From positions 10,044,001 through 10,108,000 of the forward strand of contig OX637296.1 in NCBI GenBank assembly GCA_951799445.1: a stretch of DNA of 64,000 bases, in the 5' to 3' direction. Shown in pieces: positions 37,265 through 49,576 of this stretch. Under the pieces are notes generated by a model. It had not been told where the DNA came from, did no database searches, and saw only the letters and a list, made by a program, of their open reading frames with translations. The first letter of the stretch is position 1; each line of letters begins with the position of its first letter. The DNA comes from Pseudisothecium myosuroides (taxonomy: Eukaryota > Streptophyta > Bryopsida > Hypnales > Lembophyllaceae). Position numbers and translations under genes: made by a program.

Positions 37265-38195
37265 TGTCCCCTAAAGGACTAGCCTGCTATTTTTAGAAAC
37301 ATAGTGATTTTGGACAGGTACGTGTGACTAGAGATTTCCATACTTTAAGCTGAAATTTTAATAGAAGGTGGGGTCGAAGAATATCTTTCATGTGCACAAA
37401 ATTTCATGACATTTCAAAATAGGAATCAAAAGTTATGGCCTAATATGTTACTTTTTTCACCGGGCAGGCAGTCCGGGCAAATCTGAAAAAATCACTTTTT
37501 TCAAAAATAAAAATTTGAAATTGATTTTCTAAATTTATATGTATGTGGAAAGCTTTGAATCATTCCATTTTGATCAATGAGTCAAAAATTATGAGGGGTT
37601 TTATTTTGCAAGCAGTTATGGATTCTCTACTCTTAAATAAACTTTGAAATTCTTTATTTAACTCAATTTTTAATATTTTTTGAAAAAAAAATTTCATAGG
37701 ATGAAGGTTGTTTATTACAACATTACAACCATTGGGATTGACATTTTTCAATTCCATAATTAAATTCTTAAAAATTTAGTACTTTTGATCATTCTCTACT
37801 TCTTTTTACTTACTATTTTTTTTGTATATGTTATACAATTTCAAATGATTTGAAGTTTTTTAAGCATGTAGCCAACTTGTTTAGGAAAAATAATTCAAAG
37901 AAGCACCACCATTTTGGACATTTTTTCATACATATGTGACCTTGTGAAGTGCAACTGCCCTGTTTTTCGCAGGGACAAAAAAAGTATTTTTGCCAATTCA
38001 AATGCTAATATCTTCCAATTCAAGTGGTGGAAAATTTTGAAATTTTTTCCACGTCTTCTAAACCTAGTTTACTATAAGATCCTACGGTTATATGTGTCTA
38101 AAAAAGTTTTTTTTCTAAAATTTGGTACTTATACTAGAAATGGCAATTTTGGAGCGTTTTTGGTGAAAACATAGTCAAGAAACTTTAGGAGCTAA
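37265..38195 (+). mobile_element. piggyBac-like non-autonomous element, copy E1
   Basis: The left end TTGTCCCCTAAAGGAC and right end CTTTAGGAGCTAA match, in inverted orientation, the ends of copy E2 at 46421 and 45498. The interior aligns over about 930 bp (for example GTGTGACTRGATATTT, AAAAGTTATGGCCTAATATG, ATCTGAAAAAATCAC, ACATAGTCAAGAAACTTTAG). The flanking TTAA has decayed to TTGT and CTAA, so this copy is older. It has no transposase; open frames of 60-90 codons are shared with E2 only because the DNA is homologous. Confidence 0.75.
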
Positions 38196-40360
38196 GAATT
38201 TAAGTCCTACAGACCTTTTTTTGTTTAATATTGTCAAAATTGAGTTGTATAAAAAATAAATTACATATAATATGTTTTTTGAAGAAGATACTCTAAAATT
38301 TTGCCCTCAAAACCAATCAAAAATATCTTCTCATTACTGATTAATCCAATGTAATTAATCAAAATTTTCCACTCAAGCATAAATATGAGCTATGAAATAC
38401 AAAGTTTAAAAAAAATTAGAGGGATATATAGGGTTGAACCAATTTTTGGTATGGGTAGCATAGCTTTTGCCTTCAAACACCTCTTAAAATTTGAAAATCA
38501 CATTACAAACACTACATGAGAAAGGGGTGTTTGAAGTCAAATTTTGCTGAAAATCTCTTTAAAGGTCATTACTTAAAATCTCATGTCTAGGACTATATTT
38601 AGAAACTCACTTAATACACCCCATTCTCTTGTAGTGAAAGCTAATTTGTTCTCTTATCTTAAAAAGACAATGAAAAATCACCCCAAAATTTGAGATCATG
38701 AATATCTACTTGAACTATTAATTACATATGGAAAAGACAATAATCCTTTAGAATTTATGTATTTAATGCTCTCTATATATAGTAATTAGTATGTTGTATG
38801 TCATTTCTAAAATACTTTGAGTGAAAATATGAAACACTTATTGATTTTGTTGCATTTGGGCTATTTTAAAGGATATTAATAGAAATATTTGAGCTTTTGG
38901 AAAAAAATGAAATACTATATAATACATTGTAGTATAATAAAAAATTATAGAACACCGCAAAAATTGTATTTTCTAAATTTTAGGCATTAGAAAAAAAACT
39001 CCAATAATTAGGCACAAAAACAAGTTAATGAAAAATTTGAGAAAAAATAGATGTCTAGATATTTAAATTGTTATAAAATAGTGTAAACATTCAAAAAAAT
39101 GGAATAAGATGTTTTTAACAACTTTATAGAGATGAGATTTCAACAATAGAATGGCAAAAGGGTGTTCTTGTTGAATGTTTAGAATGAGAGTATTGTTTTT
39201 TAAAAGCCCTTTGAAACCTTGACATGTAGGTGCAATCTATTGGAAGAATGGACTCTCCAAATTTTTTGTGTTTGGAGTACTTGATAGTACTCAAAAATTA
39301 GAAAAGACAAATCTCTTCAAAATAAGAAAATTTACTTGTAAATAGTATATGGTTTTTTAAAGTTCTAAAACTTGTAGACTAAAGTTGAAAATGTATGAAA
39401 CACTTTTAAAGCTAATTTCAAATGCATCTACTTGTTAAACCAAAAGTTATGCTCATATTTGAGTTTAAAATGCAAGCAAATTACCTAACAGAAAACAAAT
39501 GCTTCAAGCTTTCAAAAAGAAGGTCGTGGAGATAGCTTTAAGTACACTATTATGACATTTTGAAAAATTATGACAGTTTGATTTCAATTAGGATGTAGGA
39601 TTATTTTCTCTACTACTTCATAAATTTTCCATCTCGTTTTCGATGACCGTAATTTTACATTTGATTGGAAATAGAGAATTGAAGATTTAGAATCACTTTC
39701 AAATATGCAAACTCCCTTGCAACTTCCTCATGATCAAACATTATGATTAATTTTTCAATCTTAATGAAATATTGTTTTATTTCTTTTTCAGTGTCATTTA
39801 TAAAAAAATTGTTTTTACATCCTTCCATTAAAACTAGAAATTGTAACAAACTATCAAAGCTTTAGATTTTTCTTTAGTTTAAAAATATACTTCAAAAAGC
39901 TTAAACAAAGACTTAGGCGTTAGGAATTGAAAGTTTGCAAACAATCTAATTTGTACTACAATTTGATTTTTTGTCTACTTTTGCAACTTCTATTATTTAG
40001 AAAATTTGTACCTTGGAATTCAATATCTCTAAAGCTATAGAATCGACTTGCAAAAAACATCAAATGTATAAATTTCCTTATTAAGAACTTTTAAACTATA
40101 TAAAAAACAAATTTATTGCATTTATGGATGCAAAGATCTACTTTATATATATATATATCTGTGTGTGTGTATGTATATTAGATTCCAAGGTACAAATTTG
40201 GACTTTTGGATGGAAACAAAAATATTTTTTTGCACCTATAATTGTTGAGATTTAATTCCTTCAAGATTGAGCATTTAAATTTTGCAAACATTACATGTAC
40301 ATATAAAAATTTGTTTATCCATCCATCTATATATTTGGAGCTTCTAATGTTAGTTATCTA
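38196..40360. other. AT-rich intergenic DNA, no gene seen
   Basis: Very AT-rich sequence without recognisable coding or RNA genes. A small hairpin (TTCAAACACCTCTT near 38471 against AAGGGGTGTTTGAAG near 38524) and a TA/TG microsatellite at about 40144-40180 are the only structures noticed. Confidence 0.5.
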
Positions 40361-40550
40361 CTTCCTCTATCTCAAAATAATACTGGTGTTTCCTTTGTAA
40401 AATACAAAAAAAAACAATATTATTTTAAGATAGAGGTGGTAATATTTATATAATTTAAATTTTTAATATTTTTCTTTGTCTCAAACTAATACAGGTGTTT
40501 CCTTTGTACAATAAAAAATAAATACCAATATTATTTTGAGATAGAGGGAA
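40361..40550. mobile_element. Stowaway-like MITE, tandem dimer
   Basis: The ends CTTCCTCTATCTCAAAATAA and TTATTTTGAGATAGAGGGAA are inverted and flanked by TA on both sides. Inside, the element is doubled: GGTGTTTCCTTTGTA occurs at about 40385 and 40493, and an internal end (TTATTTTAAGATAGAGGTGG) is followed by the same AT spacer (TAATATTTAT) as the outer end. This looks like two roughly 75-bp units about 110 bp apart. Confidence 0.7.
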
Positions 40551-43500
40551 TAATATTTATAGAATTTAAATTTTCAATACTTTTTTTTGCAAATAATATG
40601 TAGTTCAAAAACTACAAATATGATTTACTTTATAAACTATTTTTCTAATTCAAAAATGGACCTTTATCCCTCAAGTCCTAATAACTTTTTGACAACAGAG
40701 GTTTTGAAGGAGTCGTCCCACTATAATATTTTTTTGCACATGGATGTATTTGAAATTTTTAATTTTAATCGTACAAAAGTAATGACTACTTTGTCTAGTA
40801 TGCATGGAATTAACTGTAGAACAAATTGACCGCTAGATTTTTAGATTATAACAATTTTGGATGATCAATTTATAAGCAAAAAACTCAACTTTGGGGGAAG
40901 AAAAATTCTAAGAAGATGAATAATGCTCTTTTATCCCCCCAAAAAAACTGTACTGCAATCTAAGACAAATGCAGATTTTTTTAATTCTAATAAATAAAAA
41001 ATAAAAAATTCTCTTACATTTGTACATATTTTTAAATAGAAGGAGTAGAAAGCCAAAACTGACTACATTGTTGTTTGGAACATCTTCAAAAACTTTGGAA
41101 TCCTTCTAATTATTTTGTGTTCTTAATTACACCAAATTAAACCTTATATTTTTAAAATTGCTAAAAATAAAAATTTGAGAAAAATTCTCTAAATCCAATT
41201 TGTTTGTACAAAGTATAGACTAAACATGCCCCCATAAATGGATTTTTTTCATCCCCACTATTCCCTTCATTGGTAAGAAAATTATGTTTGCTCTCTTTTT
41301 CTACAAGAGTACATTTTCTAAATAAAATTTTAAATAATTCTCACATTGAAATTTTGAAAATCCAAAAATGAAACAAGTATATCAGCTTGTTTCTCTATAA
41401 GATCCTTCTTTACAAAACATTGAGATTTGTTTCACCTTGCCGAGGATTTGCCATTGAAAATTTGAAGTGGATACATTGAGTCCTCTTAGTCCTTGAAGGG
41501 GTAAGAAACACTTCAAAAATAAATGAAATAAAAATCTTTAAATTTATCATAACTAAAATCAAAGAATATAAATTAACACTAAATAATGCTCAATGCATTT
41601 AACAACCTTAGAAGGAAGATGTGATAATTATTTCTATTTAGCTATTTAATATTTCAAAAATAGTATACTAGTACTAAAAATATCTTTCAAAGTCAATATG
41701 TTTTGAAGATATTGATGATCAATATAACTTCTAAGAAACTTTCCATTAGATGAAAGTTGTTGCATGTGATGAATAGGGAATATATGTCTTCATTAGGTGA
41801 AATTTGAGGCCTCAACAAGACCGCAAGTTCCAAGACAATGAGAAACGGTATGATATCTATAGTTTAATTATAATATTTATGTAAATAAATATCAAATATT
41901 GACAATGGTTTCCTTGCTCTCCACATTACTAGTGACAGAAAATTTTGTTGTTTGCCCCAATTCTAGAGATTTTTGCAAACAATTTTAGGATTTTTTAAAG
42001 GGATGATGATTGATTGAGAAGGATGGATCATTGAAGTTTGAAACATTACCAAGTTTATTTCAATTTATTGAAATATTTACTTATTTTTGGAAATACAGAC
42101 ACTAAAGTAGGTATTTTCTTGAAATTTTTTACAAGTAGATTTTTGTACATAACTTTTGGGAAAACCTTTTTGGCTTGAATTTGAATATTATTATATCAAT
42201 TTTTTATTTTTTATTATGTTTTTTATTTTATTTTTGGTCTTCAAACCTTATAGCAATCATGGTACTACATACATCAAAGTAAAAGAAAATTAACGCATAG
42301 GCAAAAAGTAAAAGGGATTACAATACAAAGTAAAAGGTACATAATATTGTAGTTGATGTTCAATTTGATATTTCTTTCATATTATTGGTCAATTTTTTTC
42401 TAGGACAACATACAAATAGAAGGCAAGGGCCTTTATACAACCATGTATTTGGAAGTTTTGAAAGTCCAAATCATAATCTAATTTTTTTATTAATAGTATA
42501 CTTCAAAACCAATTTATTTCTGGATTTTACACGAATTTGATTTCCAAGCACACAATGACCATCTAGAGGTCATCTAAATATCAAAAGATTAAGTATTCCA
42601 AAAAAGAGTGAATTGCGTAAAACTTCTCAAATTTTTGTAAAGATCATGCTCAACCTCAAGAGTATAATAATCAAATTATACCAAAGCCATAAAAACAAAC
42701 TATTTAAAAGGAATTCACGTTATCAGAATCTAAAATCCTCAATAATAAAGATGTAGAGAATATTGTTTCAAAACCCTTAAACCTTACATGAAGCCTTTTG
42801 GATGACTTTTTATTATATTTTCAAAAACTATGACATGTAAGGTTTAAGTGGAGGGAGTATAGGCTAAAGTTGTTTGAAGATCAAGGAATTGAAGCTTCTA
42901 AGCTTTATGAAATATTCATGCTTAAAACTTTGTGTATAAATTTTGAAAGTGACCATATCACGTAGCAATCTTTGATTGTGTTTGAGACATATCCAATGAC
43001 ATACAATTTCATCTATTTTTCTTTAGAATTTTCTAAACAACTTTAAGTTTCTTGTTGAAGCAATTGAATCCTACCATGATGTTGAGATATCTCTCTACCT
43101 TGCAAGAAACTTCATGTCGTTTTTTAATATAAACACTATTGTGCTACAAAATTGGCATTGCATTATATATATTTTCTTTACGGCAAATTCATCTTCTAAT
43201 TTCTTGTTTTCTTTCGCTTTACATACAATTATATGTAGTCATGTGCATTGAGTCAAAGATTTTTGAAATTTCAATAGAAGGATCTATTTTGTCTATACTA
43301 TTTAATTGAATATAAAATATAGGAGAGAAGCTCAGAAGGATGAATATAGATGACCTATACAAAAAATTTGAATTATATTTCTGCTTTAGACATTTTCAAA
43401 AATGATTTTTGATTATAAGTTTGGATAGTCATAAATGCAGTTTTTGAAAAAGTTTCAAGAATGCTATTACATGTTTATTTGATTTTCTTGACTTATTTTT

Positions 43501-43900
43501 TCATCCTTACTAGTTAATTCTTTTGAATGTGCCCAATTACACTATTAGTTAAAGCATGTTGAGTAATTTTTCAAGAAATAGTAATGTTAACATTTTGTAT
43601 GCCCAACAAAAGTGTTTTGTTGTCATTCTTTCACGTAACATTGCTTGTCTTGAATGGATTAGATGAACACTTTCTATAAAAGAATCCAATGTAGCCTATT
43701 GCCAAGGAATAAGAATTAAATTTTGTCAAGAAGATAATAAAATGTTCAATTTGATGCAATTGGCAATCTATTGTGAAAGCATATTTAGTAAATAAGAATG
43801 TTTGAGAAATTTAATAACATCATATGGAGATTGATCATAGGGCACTAGATAATGATCCATTTTGCAATGAGCCAAGTCTCTTTGCAATCAATAAGGTATA
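40551..43900. other. AT-rich intergenic DNA, no gene seen
   Basis: No protein or RNA gene is supported. CTTAAACCTTACATG near 42776 and CATGTAAGGTTTAAG near 42834, followed by GGAGGGAGTA, suggest a degraded small mariner-type MITE. Confidence 0.5.
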
Positions 43901-44871
43901 CATTCTAATTTTCGCCCTTTCCAATTGCATACCCCATGTATAGTGCCCTCTAGAAAGTAAGGTAACCCCAATTTTGACTTGGAGGAATATCTTTCAAAAT
44001 TTGACCTTTTTTTACCTAACTTTCAAAACTAACCTATTAAATTAATTATTTAATGAAATCTTCATCAACATGCCAAATTTCAATTTCAAAAAACAAAAAA
44101 ATTATTTTTGATAAATTATTTTGTGTCTTTTTCATTGTGATAGAAATAATTGATTGAAAAATATTGGTGATGAATTTTTTAATTTTATTGTGCAGATATT
44201 TAATAAACATCAATGTGCACATTTCACTTTTAGGAAAAAAACCATTACCTAGAAAAAAATTTACACGACAAAGAATTCAATGTCAAGGTGTTGCCTTCTC
44301 AAATTTTATGAATTAGATATTTCCAAATTGTAATTATATTTGACTAATTCGTCCTTGTATTATAATTACTTCTATACCTTTAAGCGTGATGGTGCAATTG
44401 ATATGCCAAATCTCAAATATAATTTAGAGAAATTTGTTGTACAAATTTTTGATTAGTGACACTTTGACATAGACTTTTCTATAGTGTAAATTTTTTCTTA
44501 GATAATGGTTTTTTTCCCTAAAAGTAAAATGTCCACATTGATGTTTATTAAATATTTGCACAATAAAATTAAAAGTCCAGCACCAATATTTTTCAATCAA
44601 TTATTTTGTATCACAATGAAAAACATACAAGATAATTTTTGTTTTTTTGAAATTGAAATTTGGCATGTTGATGAAGATTGCATAAAATAATTGATTTTAT
44701 AGATTAGTTTGAAAGTTAGGTCAAAGAAGGTCAAATTTTGAAAGATATTCCTCCAAGTCAAAATTGGAGTTACCTTATTTTCTAGAGGGCATTGTGCACT
44801 TGTCCGAGATTTGTGAGCTAAAATGTTGTCCAGTTGGAGATAAGGAATGCAATTGGAAAAGTGATAGAATG
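43901..44871. repeat. 971-bp near-perfect palindrome (foldback element)
   Basis: The left arm starts CATTCTAATTTTCGCCCTTT and is matched by the reverse complement of the right end (CATTCTATCACTTTTCC). Pairing continues through CTAGAAAGTAAGGTAAC, AATTTTGACTTGGAGGAAT, CATCAACATGCCAAATTTCA and ATTTAATAAACATCAATGTG. It reaches the centre near 44370 and is interrupted by small indels. Each arm is about 400 bp. No coding capacity. A transcript would fold into a long double-stranded RNA. Confidence 0.85.
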
Positions 44872-44959
44872 GGTGTGAGCATCTTACCTTCTTCTTTTTG
44901 AACATAGGTAATCAATGTTTGGAGATCAATATTTTTGGAGTTTTATCCACTATTTTCCT

Positions 44960-46774
44960 TTAACCCTTGAAGGACCATTGTCCCTTTGGGGGACAAATTG
45001 GATTTTGGGTAGCTGCCTACGTTCTCAATCTTTGTCATGATTTTTTGAATTTTTTTTTGTAGATAGAAAACTAATTAGCTTCATAGAAATATAATTTTAT
45101 TTCAATTGGTCCTTGGGAACAAAAATTATGCCCAAATAAGTTTAAAACAAGGGAGACCAGGTAGCAAAAAATAATTTCAAAAATTTGAATTTTTTTCTAA
45201 TAGATTATGTTTTGTCTACATGGAAAGATTTGATACAAGTGATGTGAAAATTATGGACAATCTTATTTTTTGAGCAATTACAACATCTTTCTGAAAAAAT
45301 AACTTGTAGGATTCATTTCTAAATGCAATTTTTACAATTTTTTGAAAAAAGAAGTTCTGTATGGTTTAATTTACTTGCTAGAACAATCCTACCATTGAAA
45401 TTAGTATGTTTTAATTCCATCTTAGAAATATTAATAATTTAGATTTTCCTTCTATCTTGTACCTACTTCTACTTAACAACTATTTTAAGAATGAAAATTA
45501 ACCCCTAAAGTTTCTTGACTATGTTCTCACCAAAAATGCTCCAAAACTGCCATTTCTAGTACAAGTACCAAATTTTTGAAAAATATCATTTTTGGACACA
45601 TGTAACCGCAAGATCTTGTAGTACTTTGGTTTGAGAATATGTGGAAAAAATTTCAGAAATTTCCATCGTGTAGATTGCAAGATATTAGCGTTTGAAGTGG
45701 CAAAAGTCCTTTTTTTGGCCCTGCAAAAAAACGGGCAGCTGCACTTCACAAGGTCAGATTATTATGAAAAAATTTCCAAAATGGTTGTGCTTCTTTGGAT
45801 TCACTCTTTAGGGCAAGTTGGCTACATGCTTGAAAATTTTCAGATCATTTGGAATTGTACAACATATAGGAAAAAAATATTAAGTAGAAAGAAGTAGAAA
45901 ATGGTTCAAAACACTAAATTGTTAAGAAGTTAATTATGGAATCGAAAAATGCCAATCCCAATGGTTGCAATGTTGTAATAAACAATCTACATCCTACAAT
46001 TTTATTTTTTTTGAAAAATATTGAAAATTGAGTGAAATAAACGACTTCAAAGTTTATTTAAGAGTAGACAATCCATAAGTGTCCGCAAACTAAAAATCCT
46101 CATAATGTTTGACTCATTGATCAGAATGGAATGATTCAAAGCTTTTTACGTATATACAAATCTAATAAACCAATTTCAAATTTTTATTTTTGAAAAAAGT
46201 GATTTTTTCAGATCTGCCCGAGTTGAGAAACAAACAACATATTAGGCCATAACTTTTGACTCGTATTTCCAAATGTCATGAAATTTGGTGCTTATGAAAG
46301 ATATTCCTTGTCCCCACCCTCTATAAAAATTTCATCTCAAAATATGCAAATATCCAGTCACACATACCTGCCCAAAATTTTTATGTTGCCAAAAAAGGCA
46401 TGTTGGTCCTTTAGGGGTTAAGTTTTTTTGAACTTTTTTCCCCCTAGACTCTTAACTCAATCCTCTACCATAAAGATTTAAACCTCAAAACGTTGTAGTG
46501 CAAAAATTTAAGTTAAGAAGGTTTAAAGTCAAATAGTCTAGTCCCGCAATGTGCAAAAAAATTGTTTTCTTCACTTTAAACCCAAATATCTTGCAATCTG
46601 TGCGGTCAAAATTTATAAACTTTATTCCACACATTTTCATATCAATTAGGTGTGAGACCGTACAGTTAGATGTGCAAAAAAACAATTTCCAATTTCTTTA
46701 ACTCTTTGCAATAGAAATGACAGTTTTGAGTGATTTTTGGAAGAAAAAAAAGGCCTTGGTCCTTTAGGGGTTAA
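44960..46774 (+). mobile_element. piggyBac-like element copy E3, interrupted by E2
   Basis: The left end TTAACCCTTGAAGGACCATT and right end GGTCCTTTAGGGGTTAA lie 1815 bp apart. Removing the nested copy E2 leaves about 891 bp, close to the 924-931 bp of E2 and E1. The left part (44960-45497) follows the GGACC-end half of the family and the right part (46422-46774) follows the other half, in the same orientation as E1. It is more diverged than E1 and E2. Confidence 0.65.
45498..46421 (-). mobile_element. piggyBac-like element copy E2, nested in E3
   Basis: Flawless terminal structure: TTAA-CCCCTAAAG at 45498-45510 and CTTTAGGGG-TTAA at 46409-46421, so TTAA is duplicated on both sides. The 924-bp interior is a reverse-complement homologue of E1 (37265-38195). 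It lacks a transposase frame. Its intact ends and its position inside E3 make it the youngest of the three copies. Confidence 0.8.
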
Positions 46775-47720
46775 TTTTCATATTGAATTAGTTTTTTAAG
46801 TACCGATTCCAATTATTTTCTCTACTTCTTACTCTAAGTATTAGTTTTCTAGATTTTTTCACTGTTTTTTTGCCTATGTTTCCAAATTGCAATTTTTTTT
46901 CCCTCTGAATTCCACCTGCTAATTTGGAGCAAGCCAGAGTTTCTCTCCAAACACTGTAGTGAACAGCCCACAACAGTGCTGCATGGCAACATGACACTGA
47001 TGTTGGAGACCTCTGGCTTTTCTAAATTTCCATCTCCTGCGCCTCTCGTCCCGGAAGAGCGAGCTTGCACTTTGGGTCCCATAGCCCATAGGAAGAGGAA
47101 ATTTGGGGATCAACATCATGAATAGTTCTCAGTCACAACTGTGGACTCTTGCATTAACTTACCATGATGTGCTTCATCAAATGGACAAATGCTTTGGAAG
47201 TGAGCCTTCCGTCCAATGCAAGTCATCCTATTTTCAAATCTTTGTTAACTTATGAACTGGTTGTGATAGATTCAGGTCGGCCCTTCCACAACATCCCTGA
47301 TTCACGTTGGTGACCAAATCCACAGACTCTTGATTCACACTGGCTCCACATACAAGAAGAAGCCTGAGTTTCATGGAAAAATTCCATTACAGCCCTAAAT
47401 TTTGGTGAAAACTCTTCAATTCTTTGCTGCAGTACTGCTGAAAGCAAGATTTGAGAACTTGAATGTTCACTACTAATATAATTTAGCTCACAATGGGCTT
47501 GCTCCCATTTGGTCTGGAATGGGGTAGTTTACCTTATTTGACAAAAGAGAAGCTTGAAATATTCATAAAATATTAGGCATCACAATTTAGTTTATGCGGT
47601 TGGCAATATACATTATTTCTACCACAAATGTGGTCCTTATGGTTGAAGAGATGCTGACTTGTGGCCTAGTTTGAATTAATTGTTTAGAGTTGATAGATAG
47701 ATGTTGGTGGAGGTAAATAG
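46775..47720. other. Intergenic DNA, no gene recognised
   Basis: Somewhat less AT-rich at 46900-47450. Open frames on the minus strand (46788-47119, 47250-47447) resemble no known family and are not supported by splice structure. Confidence 0.4.
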
Positions 47721-48013
47721 AGGTGGTCACCCAGGCCAAATGTACCACTTATCCAAAACCACCATCATCACTCTGTGTACATCTCCAAAATCAATATGTA
47801 CCTACATGGAAGAAACAATTTCAGAACTTCTACCCAAAAAACTTTGACCCTTCATAACCTTTGCATACAGTATCCAAATGCGGTGTTCTTTGATGCGTTG
47901 GAACCTCCTTTCATTTGCCAACAAGAAAATCAATGAAAATTGGCCTAACGATAGTCTAATGATAGTAACTAGGCAGAGTAGCAAAAGGTGGCAGTTTGGG
48001 AGGTGCCCACCTT
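47721..48013. mobile_element. MITE family R, copy 2
   Basis: Homologous to 2306-2575 across its length (CTCTGTGTACATCTCC, GAAGAAACAATTT, TTTGCATACAGTATCCAAAT, GGAACCTCCTTTCA, GTAGCAAAAGGTGGC). The left end AGGTGGTCACC and right end GTGCCCACCTT are decayed versions of the family terminal inverted repeat. Confidence 0.65.
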
Positions 48014-49009
48014 GATCAGTTGTAACTTGGTCAAAGTTCAATCAACCTCTGATTCTCCCATTCTATTCACACTCATTCCCCTGCCGCCCCCAAGACTTGT
48101 CCATGCTGAAGGCATTCCAACAACAATGACAACTACCGCCCCCATGAAATTGCTGCGTCTGACCGACAATGACCTCGCCGTGTGAAGGAGAGAGCTGTCA
48201 ACCATGTGGATAGTAGTAACAACATAAATTTTATTGTTATTATTTCATTTCATTTAGGACTGAAGCACATGGAATAAACATTCATAAACTGAATAAATCG
48301 CTGTGAATGAAGAATCTGAGTTGGCATGTTTGGAGTAAGATATCATTGCAGTAGTACATCAAGTACTGTGCAATTGTGTCGTCTTTCTTTGCCATAAGTG
48401 GAGCTGGTGTTGTCTATGATATACAAAACTCACAGGCAGGCACCCACCCCTAGTGAGCTTTATGAGAAAAACATGGGAACTTGGGAAGGACCAATAGTAG
48501 AACCACCAAAAAGTCACGTATCATTTATCATATTATTGCCACTCAACTCACTTGGGTCAAGGGGGTCCCAAGGCAGTTTCAGGGGACAGGTTTGAGTCAA
48601 AACCGTGGAAGGGAGGCAACCCATTTCCGACCACTTAAGCAATTAGACACATCAGGAGGGCGGGTTTCTTCACTGGGGAAATTTTCCCGTGTGCGAAAAT
48701 AGAGTTCGGAAGGTTTTCATAATTTTCCAGATTTTTATTTCTCAAAATATAATTATTGTGAATTTTTCAGCGGAAGATTTTGTTTCTCCCATATCAGTGA
48801 TATAGGGCTTGCTATTTCCAACCATGGGTTGAACACAAAATTGATCAAGGGGGGTTTGTAATATTGAGTCTTGTAGCCAATCAACATGCACCACAATTGC
48901 GTCGGGAATCGCACCATAATTAATCACTCTTCATCTCCTTCTAAGTGGAAAGTGAACAACTTACATAGCGAGAATGGGGGGGGGATCAAGAATGGGTTGC
49001 CTCCTATAT
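48014..49009. other. Intergenic DNA, no gene recognised
   Basis: Mixed composition with a GC-richer part at 48050-48200 and 48540-48680. No open frame resembles a known protein. Confidence 0.4.
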
Positions 49010-49230
49010 AAGGGAGAAGCACCCAAAACCAAAATTGTACCCAACTGCAATAATTTCTAGACACGGTAGTCATTCTAGAACGTAAATTTAGGTAGACAAT
49101 AGATAGCTTATTGTTTGTGACCAAAATGATGAGCTATATATTGTCTACCTATATTTATGTTCTAGAATGATTACCATGTCTTGAAATTATTGCAATTGGA
49201 TACGCTGTTGTTTTTGCGTGCTTCTTCCTT
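49010..49230. repeat. 220-bp hairpin with 100-bp arms
   Basis: The arm 49010-49110 pairs with 49131-49230 with few mismatches around a 20-base loop. The best blocks are AATAATTTCTAGACACGGTA, CATTCTAGAACGTAAATTTA and GGTAGACAATAGATAGCT, each mirrored on the other side. It could be a MITE or a source of small RNA. No terminal duplication was identified. Confidence 0.75.
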
Positions 49231-49576
49231 ATCTACATTTCTCTATTTCGGATCAATTTTTCATCATTCATGTATGTTGGTTATTTTGTATACTTTACTT
49301 GGAAGAGATTTTGAAAATTTGAAAATTTAGTTTGGGAAAATAAAATGTAACTGAAGGTTTGATTTTGAATCTGCATTTTAGAAAAATAAATTACTCATCT
49401 TACAGTTTTTCAGTTCCAATGGCTAGCATCCCAATGTTTTAGAGCTGGAATGAAAACCTTGTCAAAGAAAGGTGTGAATCTCTAATTTTGTTATCGTAAG
49501 CCCAATTATTCTAAACATATTTAACTTATTTAAGAGAATATTTGAGAGCAAAATTTTAAAGCTATTCCACATGCTT

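Noticed and set aside
40144..40180. TA/TG run as a regulatory site
   Set aside because: It is an ordinary microsatellite in AT-rich intergenic DNA.
37914..45897. Similar 60-90-codon frames in E1 and E2 as a conserved small protein
   Set aside because: The similarity comes from DNA homology of two transposon copies. The frames are short, Lys/Phe-rich and have no consistent start or end.
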